DNA from: Candidatus Dojkabacteria bacterium
GTDB lineage: Bacteria; Patescibacteriota; Dojkabacteria; GCA-002793355
Assembly (NCBI GenBank): GCA_027033525.1
Contig: JALVLD010000100.1
Coordinates: 1-12,341 of the forward strand
Direction: 5' to 3'
Length of the DNA: 12,341 bases
The notes under the pieces are model-generated. The model made no database searches and was not told where the DNA came from. It was given only the letters and a program-made list of their open reading frames with translations. The position numbers were made by a program, and so were the translations under genes. Positions 6,001 to 11,745 of this stretch are shown piece by piece (positions within the stretch are counted from its first letter, which is position 1; each line of letters starts with the position of its first letter).

Positions 6001-8875
6001 CGTCAAAAGTAAGCGCTTGCATACCAGGCCCACTAGGGTCATATTGCAATGTACTAAACCCGCTTGCTAACCCCAACATAGCCTCACTATCAGTAGCAGT
6101 GTCGTAGAAATCCAAAGAAACTGTATATTCATTTAGGTCAAAACTCGGCTTATCTCCATAAATTGCGAAACTATACCCCCCTGTATTAACTTCTCTATCC
6201 CCTTGCAGAGTTCCATCTGACGTATAAATATTGGTAAATGTGCCTGGGTCTACCCAAGATAGGTGTCCGCTACCATCAGTTTGCAATAAATAACCATTAC
6301 CCCCATCAGCAGCAGGCAATGTCCAGACGACACTTGACGTTACGTCATTAGGCGCCCTGAACCCAACATAATCAAATTGACCGCCCACAAACTCATATAA
6401 TCTAAAATCTCCCCCATAGAATTCTAATGAATCTGTCATGCTATTTATACCAAAAGATAAGTGATCATACGCCCAATCCCAATCTCCGAAGGTAACTATT
6501 AAATCATCATTTGCTAACGATCCCATAGCCCTAAATACATTTTCACCATCTTGGTCTCTAAATGTTGCAATATTCATATAATTTGGATCTGCGTTAACAG
6601 CAAAAGTAGAGGCTTCAGAGGTTCCAGGTCCAACCTGCAAAAGAGAGTTTAATGATTGCCCTCCTAGACCAACCCCCATATTCCCCACATTATCTATGAT
6701 TACTCTCTCTACACCTGCGGTTTGCATTCTTATATAATCTTCATCTGGGTTTGCCTCTACCTGAATCCCTGTATCAGCATCTGCGTCAAAAATAGATGTC
6801 CCAACATGAGAATTCACATAACCAACAGTTGCTATAGCTAAAGGAACACCACCTGTTGGATGATTGCTTAATAAAGCTTCATCTACGGGAGCATCTATTT
6901 CTAACCGACCATTCTTGTAAATACTAAATGCATTATGACGATTTGCAGACTGCCAACCTGTTCCATTGCCAACAACAAACAAATAATCTGTATCTACCCA
7001 AGAATCAGGAGTCTGACTATTGTCTACAACATTAAATCTACCTACTGCAGTCATCATATACGAATTAGCAACTGTGTCATTAAAAGCAACAGAGTCGTTG
7101 CCACTAGCTTCCGAGAAATATCCTCCTGCTAAAGAATATTGACCGCTTGCTGTAGTATAGTATCCAAAAGCTGTAGAGCCATACCCTCGTGCTTCAGCAT
7201 TACGTCCCCATGCTGTAGCATAATTGGCATTAGCCACAGTCGCTTGTCCAAAAGCTGTAGAATAATCCCCCAGGGCTCTAGTATCACTTCCGAATGCCGT
7301 GCCATATGCCCCTGCTGCAATTGCATTTCTACCAAAAGCCAAAGACCTTGTTCCTGCCGCTGTTGTATGATATCCAAAAGCTGTTGCTTCATCCGCACTT
7401 GCCTGATTATTCATACCCCAAGCCATTGCTCTACGCCCTGAAACTGTATTATTCTGCCCAAACACAGCACTAGCGTATCCACTAGCAGTATTGTAATAAC
7501 CGCCAGCTATTGTATAACTACTATGTACCTCTAAATTACGGCCTAATGCAACAGAATAAACATCATCTATTGTGTTATCCCCACCAAGAGCAGCCGAATA
7601 ATTACCTGACACTGTGTTATTTCGACCATTTGCAAACGTGCCACGACCTACATTAATGTCATCCCATTCATTATTATCTGCAAACCCTACTCTTAAAGCA
7701 TTTTTACCCCAATTAAAGAATATACCAGAAAATGTACCTGGGTTTGTAAAATCACCAGGATTATAAGAAGAAATAATCCAATTACCATGGTTATCTATAG
7801 CACTCCGTTGATTTCCATAAGTATAGAACCGAATATAATCTTCATCTGGGTTTGCCTCAACATTTATGCCCGTATCTGTGTCATTGTCCCAAAGGGTATG
7901 CTGTGCTGGCAAATCAATATTAGTAGATGCTCCGGTTTCGTCTATATAAGTTAATGTGCTCCCTGATAAGGATAAACTTGTAATTGTCTCATTTATTGAG
8001 GTTACTGTTCCTTGTTCATTCGTATAATCCGCTATCTTATGGCCCGGCACTGTGTTTGTTATAGTAGTTATAGTTTCAGAGCCTAAGGTGCTTGGTGCTA
8101 CCCATTCAAAACTTTGCGTACTTGCAACATATCGTAATATCCATCCATCCTGCGGCGTATTATTTGCAAACAAATGCACAGGATATACATTATTGTTTGC
8201 AATATACTCATGTGTTATTCCCGCCGATGCTAAGGATATCACACCAGTACTAGAATCAAACAAAATAGGCGACTGCGCAGAAATTGCATTATATACGCGA
8301 GCGTCTGTATAGTACAGACTATGAACTCCTTCCGGTAAATCGTCTGTTGTTGCAGGCCCTGAATACCCACCTCCCGCAGCTACGGGAACCAACGTCACGG
8401 AGATTACCCTACCATAATTATCTACTTCTATAACAGGGATATGCGTACTATCGCCATACGTCCCTGCCACTCCAGGAATAGTTTGTAGCTTAAAAATTTC
8501 ATTGCTAACAAGTTCCAAGCCATCACCGGCTTTATAAATAATCGGGGTAGCATTATAAGTACGTTTATTTACGTTAAACATAGTCCCGTGCAACCCCTTA
8601 GGACGCTTATGAATATCAAAATTCCTAAACCGGTCAGCTATACAAAAAATGTTGAGTTTACATAGTAAATATAGTATCCCCGCGATGAATAAAATGCCAA
8701 ACCACACAGATAAAAAATACTCTACACTATCTTCGTGTGACTCCCTCTCGCTTTGCATACTTTTGATTTTACTAAAAGCTAAACTAGTACTTTTTTTTGA
8801 AAACCTTGTACCAGAGCCGCGGTCGTTCATTTTTCCCCGCCGCCCCGAAGCTTTCTTTTTAATTGCGAATTTCAT
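3080..8875 (-). CDS. Giant (1931 aa) membrane-anchored fibre protein with YadA-like head and self-cleaving S74 domain
   Basis: Residues 1-51 are basic and predicted cytoplasmic, and 52-79 form a transmembrane helix ending in YLLCKLNIFCIAD. Residues 113-165 hold a tail-fibre-like module and LYYTDARV sits near 187. A DTGIxVEANPDEDYIR element occurs near 335 and again further on. Residues 410-600 are 13 turns of a 14-residue YadA-head-like beta-roll. A long shaft has repeated NIYxxNGSLxxER-VDLNG and GNVGIGTxxP modules. A beta domain carries Cys1484 and Cys1586, and an S74 domain starts at Ser1596. A helical stretch, a Thr/Pro linker (about 1724-1738), a beta-sandwich-like domain (about 1760-1876) and a Thr/Pro-rich tail (about 1884-1931) follow. 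The start at 8875 matches the paralogue; an alternative ATG at 8830 has GGGGA before it. No sorting signal is seen after the tail. Inferred role: a trimeric surface adhesin or host-contact fibre, N-terminus inside and C-terminus outside. Confidence 0.93.
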   Translation of the reverse strand: MKFAIKKKASGRRGKMNDRGSGTRFSKKSTSLAFSKIKSMQSERESHEDSVEYFLSVWFGILFIAGILYLLCKLNIFCIADRFRNFDIHKRPKGLHGTMFNVNKRTYNATPIIYKAGDGLELVSNEIFKLQTIPGVAGTYGDSTHIPVIEVDNYGRVISVTLVPVAAGGGYSGPATTDDLPEGVHSLYYTDARVYNAISAQSPILFDSSTGVISLASAGITHEYIANNNVYPVHLFANNTPQDGWILRYVASTQSFEWVAPSTLGSETITTITNTVPGHKIADYTNEQGTVTSINETITSLSLSGSTLTYIDETGASTNIDLPAQHTLWDNDTDTGINVEANPDEDYIRFYTYGNQRSAIDNHGNWIISSYNPGDFTNPGTFSGIFFNWGKNALRVGFADNNEWDDINVGRGTFANGRNNTVSGNYSAALGGDNTIDDVYSVALGRNLEVHSSYTIAGGYYNTASGYASAVFGQNNTVSGRRAMAWGMNNQASADEATAFGYHTTAAGTRSLAFGRNAIAAGAYGTAFGSDTRALGDYSTAFGQATVANANYATAWGRNAEARGYGSTAFGYYTTASGQYSLAGGYFSEASGNDSVAFNDTVANSYMMTAVGRFNVVDNSQTPDSWVDTDYLFVVGNGTGWQSANRHNAFSIYKNGRLEIDAPVDEALLSNHPTGGVPLAIATVGYVNSHVGTSIFDADADTGIQVEANPDEDYIRMQTAGVERVIIDNVGNMGVGLGGQSLNSLLQVGPGTSEASTFAVNADPNYMNIATFRDQDGENVFRAMGSLANDDLIVTFGDWDWAYDHLSFGINSMTDSLEFYGGDFRLYEFVGGQFDYVGFRAPNDVTSSVVWTLPAADGGNGYLLQTDGSGHLSWVDPGTFTNIYTSDGTLQGDREVNTGGYSFAIYGDKPSFDLNEYTVSLDFYDTATDSEAMLGLASGFSTLQYDPSGPGMQALTFDGTDMIVRDDLNYKGLVYEGDYEVNFVARSLVTKQYVDNAIASNAVNIYTTNGSLADERTVDLNGHNLLFTGSGNVGIGTATPGSLLEVNGGDLQTLDGNIITNNALVARGIGTNGEVAHLVIDAQASTLHRLIDARNNNGVQFVVSGNNRVGIGVSNPGAPLHIRNTQTNTGAVIMLQNTNGDYSSIFEVASNPEGNITAFRGDLAIDGLNGDIYIKNSDDNANTGWVKLLEEGDTLENIYNTNGSLLSERNVDLNGNNLLFTGAGNVGIGTTNPVNKLQVVGNVRATRFLAANGTQGSPAFRFDSDSNTGMFLPAADTLAFTTNGAERYRINQDGLLTYGTTVTDYNLAYFGTQHSVVMINQDPGSMATYGSVRYGDDDEPGRIAFLKARGGEGSEAALQDNDKIAEFSSAGYDGSQYITTGGIRIVADGSVSANNLPTRLEFLVNNGGGNLGADVEMTLDHNGNLGIGTATPAYKLDVNGNANILGDIHIHAGLYDSTNSQGSLGQVLTVGSGGAILWQNPVSCVIGGAKVQANGTVTNSYGNIASVTHTNTGRYRINFANSLNTDDYYVHLTKMESTSTRDDVNIDVSAYNTDYVDIIIHEGDNGTSANVYRDRDFGVTIFDANCVALSNAGTPSDARLKTNIETINNPLSLIEKLRGVRYNWNTQKYPNRKDFDTKPEIGLIAQEVKEVVPEVVEVGDDGYYRIEYGKMVGLLVEGIKSQQNEIIDLQHKTTVNSKFNGIVSKLFGIEKQLEDLRAQYDKNEETKPLPTSTPTPTPTVSSVPQQDNTDSKVKPLSKFINGIWNIVSEVIFKAKVIFKQTVAFMSKVRFAKRVEFADKDMAGYAIVKAGDLSVHIEFEEPYKAEPVVSVAPVGQNVAFYIDNITSEGFDIVLTTKNGDDVKFTWMALNVDKPRIVESKGVKPFVTPSPSPTSTNVPTSTPTVTPTPTLTITPTPSAVPTLTPTPTLTPSN
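3083..3225 (-). repeat. Low-complexity Thr/Pro-rich C-terminal tail of giant fibre
   Basis: About the last 48 residues (about 1884-1931) are nearly all Thr, Pro, Ser and Val in TPTPT and TPSPSP patterns, ending in LTPSN. The DNA is a degenerate short repeat (variants of gtaggagttggcgt on the plus strand). Such stretches are extended, often glycosylated stalks or wall-spanning segments. No LPxTG or hydrophobic anchor follows, so this is a free C-terminus. Confidence 0.85.
3245..3600 (-). other. C-terminal beta-sandwich-like domain after the S74 domain
   Basis: Residues about 1760-1876 of the giant fibre contain short repeated strands (VIFKAKVIFKQTVAF, KVRFAKRVEF). They are followed by DMAGYAIVKAGD, EPYKAEPVVSVAP, YIDNITSEGFDIVL and a closing FTWMALNV. 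The alternation of strands and the GF...W.A ending resemble small beta-sandwich modules of the H-type lectin kind. I recall similar C-terminal modules in Patescibacteria S74 proteins, but this was not checked. Ligand binding is inference only. Confidence 0.45.
3655..3702 (-). repeat. Thr/Pro-rich linker between S74 helix and C-terminal domain
   Basis: Residues about 1724-1738 read LPTSTPTPTPTVSSV. They join a helical, possibly coiled-coil stretch after the S74 domain to the C-terminal beta domain. The DNA shows the same degenerate gtaggagtt-type units as the tail at 3083-3225. Confidence 0.8.
3806..4090 (-). other. Peptidase S74 / intramolecular chaperone domain of giant fibre
   Basis: Residues 1596-1690 of the giant protein read SDARLKTNIETI, then RGVRYNWN, IGLIAQEVKEVVPEVV and a helical IEYGKMVGLLVEGI segment. 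The predicted nucleophile is Ser1596, cleavage falls before Asp1597, and Lys1601 completes the Ser-Lys dyad known from endosialidases and MYRF. If active, it splits the protein into 1595- and 336-residue parts after trimer folding. Confidence 0.88.
5201..5288 (-). repeat. Internal shaft repeat, copy B (88 bases)
   Basis: This aligns without gaps to 5780-5867. Both encode an NIYxTNGSLxxERxVDLNGxNLL element followed by FTGxGNVGIGT. The copies differ at scattered, often third-codon positions, which points to an older internal duplication kept by selection. The copies are 193 codons apart. Confidence 0.8.
5780..5867 (-). repeat. Internal shaft repeat, copy A (88 bases)
   Basis: This is the partner of 5201-5288, same length and no gaps. 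A more diverged third copy (NIYTSDGTLQGDREVNTGGY) lies near 6160-6235. Confidence 0.8.
6732..6757 (-). repeat. 26-base exact repeat inside giant fibre gene, copy 2
   Basis: Identical to 7833-7858. It encodes EANPDEDYIR within a longer protein repeat, DTGIxVEANPDEDYIR followed by R-x-x-IDNxGN. Exact DNA identity inside diverged surroundings suggests recent conversion or strong constraint. Confidence 0.9.
7076..7648 (-). repeat. YadA-head-like 14-residue (42-base) repeat region
   Basis: Residues about 410-600 of the giant fibre consist of short turns such as YSTAFGQ, RSLAFGR and YATAWGR joined by NTASG- or NTVSG-type loops. The Gly after the A-x-hydrophobic core falls at residues 431, 445, 459, 473, 487, 501, 515, 529, 543, 557, 571 and 585. 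A thirteenth turn has Asn at 599. The spacing is exactly 14 residues throughout. This matches the left-handed beta-roll of trimeric autotransporter heads (YadA, Hia), known for adhesion. Confidence 0.88.
7833..7858 (-). repeat. 26-base exact repeat inside giant fibre gene, copy 1
   Basis: Partner of 6732-6757. It lies just upstream, in reading direction, of the YadA-like head, while the other copy lies just after it. The two copies therefore bracket the head. Confidence 0.9.
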
Positions 8876-8877
8876 AA

Positions 8878-8887
8878 CCAGATCTGG
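8878..8887. promoter_or_regulatory. 10-base palindrome in the leader of the giant fibre gene
   Basis: CCAGATCTGG is a perfect palindrome ending two bases before the ATG at 8875, where a Shine-Dalgarno would be expected and none is seen. It could be a small operator or chance. No second copy was noticed at the other gene starts. Confidence 0.3.
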
Positions 8888-8904
8888 GGCAGTTAATTTT
8901 TAAT

Positions 8905-8933
8905 ATTGTATAAATAAACTCCCTAACTGTCAA
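8905..8933 (-). promoter_or_regulatory. Sigma70-type promoter of the fibre gene pair
   Basis: TTGACA at 8933-8928 and TACAAT at 8910-8905 are separated by exactly 17 bases. This predicts a start near 8898 and a leader of about 23 bases before the giant fibre ATG. It lies in the 123-base gap after mreB, the longest gap in the window, and would drive both fibre genes. Confidence 0.75.
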
Positions 8934-8998
8934 CTATAAACCCCCAAGCCGCTCCGTAAAAACTAAATACAGCACTTTGTATGTAAAATAGTAGGATG

Positions 8999-10021
8999 CT
9001 AATCCGTCGTTAGGCTCTTCTTTAACACATCTAAGTAATCTAAAGCCATTCCTGTCCCTCTAGCAACACAATGAATAGGATCGTCCGCTAAATATACTGG
9101 TGTACCTAATGCACGCATAAACAATTTATCTAAATTACGTAGGAGAGAACTCCCCCCACTTAATGTAATGCCTTGATCTACAATATCGGCTGCTAGTTCA
9201 GGTGGAGTTTTTTCTAATAATTTTTTTATTGCTGCTAAAATTTCTGTTAGTGGTTGCTTTAATGCCTCCGCAATATCATTTGAGGTAAATTCTATGGTAC
9301 GCGGCAAACCACTCCCCAAATCTCGACCACTTACAGGCATAGCTTTAGGACTCTCCTCTTCCAAAGCTGAACCTATTTGAATCTTAACGCGCTCAGCCAT
9401 TTGCTCTCCAATAACAAGATTTTTGACACGTCTAGCATACTGCATAATTGCCGTGTTAAAGGCATCTCCTCCCACTCTCACAGAGTCTGCTATAACAATC
9501 CCATTAAGAGAAATTACTGCAACCTCAGTGGTGCCTCCTCCCATATTTATAATCATATTTCCAATAGAAGAATGAATGGGCAACTTAGCTCCTACAGCTG
9601 CCGCCAGGGGCTCTGGAATTAAATATACGTTCCCAGCTCCTGCTCCCAAAGCCGCCTTTATAACAGCACGCTTTTCTACCGAAGTTATACCTACAGGGGT
9701 ACTAATTATTACCTCAGGCTTAAAAAAGCGCACCTTGCCTAATGCTTTTGTTATAAAATAACTCAAGAGTCTTTTAGTTACTTTAGAATTTGCAATTACT
9801 CCGCTTCGCATCGGCCGTTTTACAATAATGCGATCATGGCTTTTTCCAAGCATTAATTTTGCCTCTTGCCCGATAGCCACAATAGAATAATCAGAAATAT
9901 CAATAGCCACAACTGTAGGTTCTTCTATTACGACTCCTTCACCTTGCACAAAAACGATAGAATTGGCTGTACCCAGGTCAATTCCTAAACGCTTGGCCTT
10001 AAAGGCTTTTAATAAATCCAT
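8999..10021 (-). CDS. mreB: Rod-shape-determining actin homologue MreB
   Basis: MreB polymerises with ATP into short membrane-bound filaments that direct lateral wall synthesis. The protein is 340 residues, the normal family length. It starts with a short amphipathic stretch (MDLLKAFKAK), as in membrane-binding MreBs. Phosphate-1 is GIDLGTANS at 13-21, with Asp15 kept. VYLIPEPLAAAVGA (132-145) keeps the probable catalytic Glu137. Phosphate-2 reads NMGGGTTEVAVISL from residue 159, so the usual Asp is Asn. The adenosine motif ITLSGGSSLLRNL lies near 288. The stop is TAG. There is no mreC, mreD, rodA or pbp2 next to it: tRNA-Lys lies 36 bases upstream and a giant fibre gene 123 bases downstream. 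A perfect extended -10 five bases before the ATG suggests a leaderless message. Confidence 0.96.
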   Translation of the reverse strand: MDLLKAFKAKRLGIDLGTANSIVFVQGEGVVIEEPTVVAIDISDYSIVAIGQEAKLMLGKSHDRIIVKRPMRSGVIANSKVTKRLLSYFITKALGKVRFFKPEVIISTPVGITSVEKRAVIKAALGAGAGNVYLIPEPLAAAVGAKLPIHSSIGNMIINMGGGTTEVAVISLNGIVIADSVRVGGDAFNTAIMQYARRVKNLVIGEQMAERVKIQIGSALEEESPKAMPVSGRDLGSGLPRTIEFTSNDIAEALKQPLTEILAAIKKLLEKTPPELAADIVDQGITLSGGSSLLRNLDKLFMRALGTPVYLADDPIHCVARGTGMALDYLDVLKKSLTTD

Positions 10022-10026
10022 ACGAA

Positions 10027-10035
10027 ATTATAACA
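10027..10035 (-). promoter_or_regulatory. Extended -10 promoter of mreB, predicted leaderless
   Basis: TGTTATAAT matches the extended -10 consensus TGnTATAAT perfectly and ends five bases before the mreB ATG at 10021. The usual distance from -10 to start puts +1 on or within a base or so of the ATG. No convincing -35 and no Shine-Dalgarno is seen. Confidence 0.65.
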
Positions 10036-10057
10036 CAGGGAAAATATAAAATTCCGA

Positions 10058-10130
10058 TGGACCGTGAGGGACTCGAACCCCCAACCCGCCGGTTAAGAGC
10101 CGGCTGCTCTGCCAGTTGAGCTAACGGTCC
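10058..10130 (-). tRNA. tRNA-Lys (anticodon CTT)
   Basis: On the minus strand the acceptor GGACCGT pairs fully with ACGGTCC, followed by discriminator A. The D stem is GCTC/GAGC with TGG in the loop. The anticodon stem GCCGG/CCGGC encloses loop CTCTTAA, so the anticodon is CTT and reads AAG (Lys). The T stem GGGGG/CCCTC has one G-U pair and loop TTCGAGT. CCA is not encoded, since the next bases are TCGG, so a CCA-adding enzyme is needed. The gene sits between the PEGA gene and mreB with its own predicted promoter. Confidence 0.96.
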
Positions 10131-10142
10131 AGCCGGTTTGTT

Positions 10143-10170
10143 ATTATATCAAATTATAATTCTTTCACAA
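10143..10170 (-). promoter_or_regulatory. Promoter of tRNA-Lys
   Basis: TGATATAAT (10151-10143) is a perfect extended -10. TTGTGA at 10170-10165 is a four-of-six match to the -35, with a 16-base spacer, and lies inside the end of the PEGA gene. Predicted start is near 10136, about six bases before the mature tRNA 5' end. Confidence 0.6.
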
Positions 10171-11725
10171 ATAAGACAAGCTTGTCCTCTACTTTTTTTA
10201 TAAGCAACACTGCCTTGCCCTCGTCGTCTATGTAAAAAGACTGAACTGGGGTATCTAACTTATATATGTTCTCTCCGTATTTTGAAATAGCAACAAATTG
10301 TCCTTTATCCACAGCGAATATGTAATCACCACGCATACTCGCCTTAACCATTGATATCTCTTGTCCCATATACAAAATTCTTAGCCCAATCGCACTCATA
10401 ATATCTGGAGCTTCTTTGTTAAATGTAAGTAAGCTTACCTTGTTTTTGTCTACTAGGATTAGCCTATCCCTCTCAATTAAAGGTATGATATCCTTAAGTT
10501 GCTTTGCCTGAACAACCAAAGCAACAACGTCGGCGTCTTTATCTGCCTCCTTATATAACCGCACGATGCTAAAATCATGTGCACGCTTAAATGTATCAAC
10601 GGTATATATACGTTTTGTACTGTCTTTAAACAAAGCTCCTATTAGCACCAGACGATCAGAATATATTAAAGCTATGGTAGGCTTGCCCCCAGCGTTAATA
10701 AGCTTACAATTAATAGGTGCTCTATTCTTTATCTTCAGTGCTTGTAAGTCATATGTGGCTTCAACACTACCTTCCTGATTCATCACAGAGGCTTTCTGAC
10801 CAACTACAAGTAACACATTATTGTCTAATACATCTAAACAAATGCCCGCACCTACATTTATAGTACCATCATACAACAAGATCTTATTATGTGACTCAAG
10901 ATTGTATGCGATAACCTTCTTGCTAGGCTCAATAATAATAACGTAATTAGTGTTTAAAAATTTAATGGTGGCTCCCTTAGCTAAATACGAAGAAAGATAT
11001 TTATCTTCTCTAAACTTTATATATTTTGCCACCTTACCTATAAAAAGATGCTTATCTACAGAAAGAATAACCCATGAACGATTCGGATGAAGCCTAAGAG
11101 CTAATTTATTTAACTTGCCTAAATATGGCAAGTTAAAATCATAATGTTCTTGCCTTACTTTGAAACTACCTAGCAAATTAGAACTTACGCTAGCCACGTG
11201 TAAGACTCCAGTTCGCACAACATGGTCTGGCTTTTCTACCTTAGTTGTTATAAAATCCTTCTGAGTTTCCCATGTTACCCAAGCTATACCCACCGGAGTT
11301 ACAAAATAATGGGATGCTATCTCTTGCACTTCCCTAGGCTCGACTTGTTTTAATAAATGGGTATGCACCAAAGTCGCCAAGGCGTGCTCAACTCTTATAT
11401 GCAATTTAAACGGATAATACCCATCTTTATATAATTCTAAAAAATAATTGCCTACCTTTATATTTGGCAAGGCTTTATTTGTTTTACCATAAGGCTCCTT
11501 ATTTAACCAAATAAAAGCCCCGGAAGGCCGCGTAACAATATTAACTACTCCTGTTTTTATAATAGTCCTTTTTTTAAAATTAATGGAATAGCCACTTGCA
11601 AGTAAAATGCCGAGAGCTGTCATAAACAACACAAACAATGAAGACAGTACCGGGAGAAGGATTTGAAATATTTGTACCCATAAGTGCGCTAGCCGAAAAC
11701 TATTCTTCTTTTTAAGTTTTGACAT
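10154..11725 (-). CDS. PEGA-domain membrane protein with a long beta-rich extracytoplasmic region
   Basis: The protein is 523 residues. Residues 1-19 are basic and predicted cytoplasmic, followed by one long hydrophobic helix at about 20-46. A PEGA domain covers about 58-112: GVVNIVTRPSGAFIWLN, then PYGKTNKALPNIKVGNYFLEL and KDGYYPFKLHIRV, matching the PsGA-V-hydrophobic-x-N/D and GxY-x-hydrophobic-x-x-GY pattern. The remaining 400 residues alternate short strands and turns with no recognised catalytic motif. A propeller-like fold is plausible. PEGA domains are associated with surface-layer or envelope proteins. Inferred role: envelope protein anchored by its N-terminal helix; the specific function is unknown. 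The ATG at 11725 follows recR by 20 bases and has an extended -10 five bases upstream, without a Shine-Dalgarno, so it may be transcribed as a leaderless message separately from recR. Confidence 0.88.
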   Translation of the reverse strand: MSKLKKKNSFRLAHLWVQIFQILLPVLSSLFVLFMTALGILLASGYSINFKKRTIIKTGVVNIVTRPSGAFIWLNKEPYGKTNKALPNIKVGNYFLELYKDGYYPFKLHIRVEHALATLVHTHLLKQVEPREVQEIASHYFVTPVGIAWVTWETQKDFITTKVEKPDHVVRTGVLHVASVSSNLLGSFKVRQEHYDFNLPYLGKLNKLALRLHPNRSWVILSVDKHLFIGKVAKYIKFREDKYLSSYLAKGATIKFLNTNYVIIIEPSKKVIAYNLESHNKILLYDGTINVGAGICLDVLDNNVLLVVGQKASVMNQEGSVEATYDLQALKIKNRAPINCKLINAGGKPTIALIYSDRLVLIGALFKDSTKRIYTVDTFKRAHDFSIVRLYKEADKDADVVALVVQAKQLKDIIPLIERDRLILVDKNKVSLLTFNKEAPDIMSAIGLRILYMGQEISMVKASMRGDYIFAVDKGQFVAISKYGENIYKLDTPVQSFYIDDEGKAVLLIKKVEDKLVLFVKEL

Positions 11726-11730
11726 AACGG

Positions 11731-11739
11731 ATTATACCA
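11731..11739 (-). promoter_or_regulatory. Extended -10 promoter of the PEGA gene, predicted leaderless
   Basis: TGGTATAAT is a perfect TGnTATAAT match. It ends five bases (CCGTT) before the ATG at 11725 and begins six bases after the recR stop codon. The geometry is identical to mreB. No clear -35 is seen. Confidence 0.62.
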
Positions 11740-11745
11740 TCTTTA

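Noticed and set aside
7129..7441. Repetitive open frames of 89 (minus) and 100 (plus) residues over the YadA-like head
   Set aside because: Both are other-frame readings of the 42-base repeats, and their periodicity is inherited from the real gene.
7076..7648. CRISPR-like regular repeat with 42-base period
   Set aside because: The period is a whole number of codons, the units are degenerate at DNA level, and the protein is a textbook YadA-type head. There are no identical repeats with unique spacers.
8828..8875. Alternative start of the giant fibre at the ATG at 8830, preceded by GGGGA
   Set aside because: The paralogue begins with the same MKF-x-IK, supporting 8875. The internal ATG remains possible but would drop that shared segment.
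1..8875. Prophage region because of tail-fibre-like proteins
   Set aside because: Both proteins begin with a basic segment and a membrane helix, and no capsid, terminase, tail, integrase or lysis genes are visible. recR, mreB and tRNA-Lys are ordinary chromosomal neighbours.
8967..8982. Hairpin ATACA-6-TGTAT after mreB, followed by a T-rich run, as a terminator
   Set aside because: The stem has only five mostly A-T pairs and the T run is interrupted, which is too weak to call.
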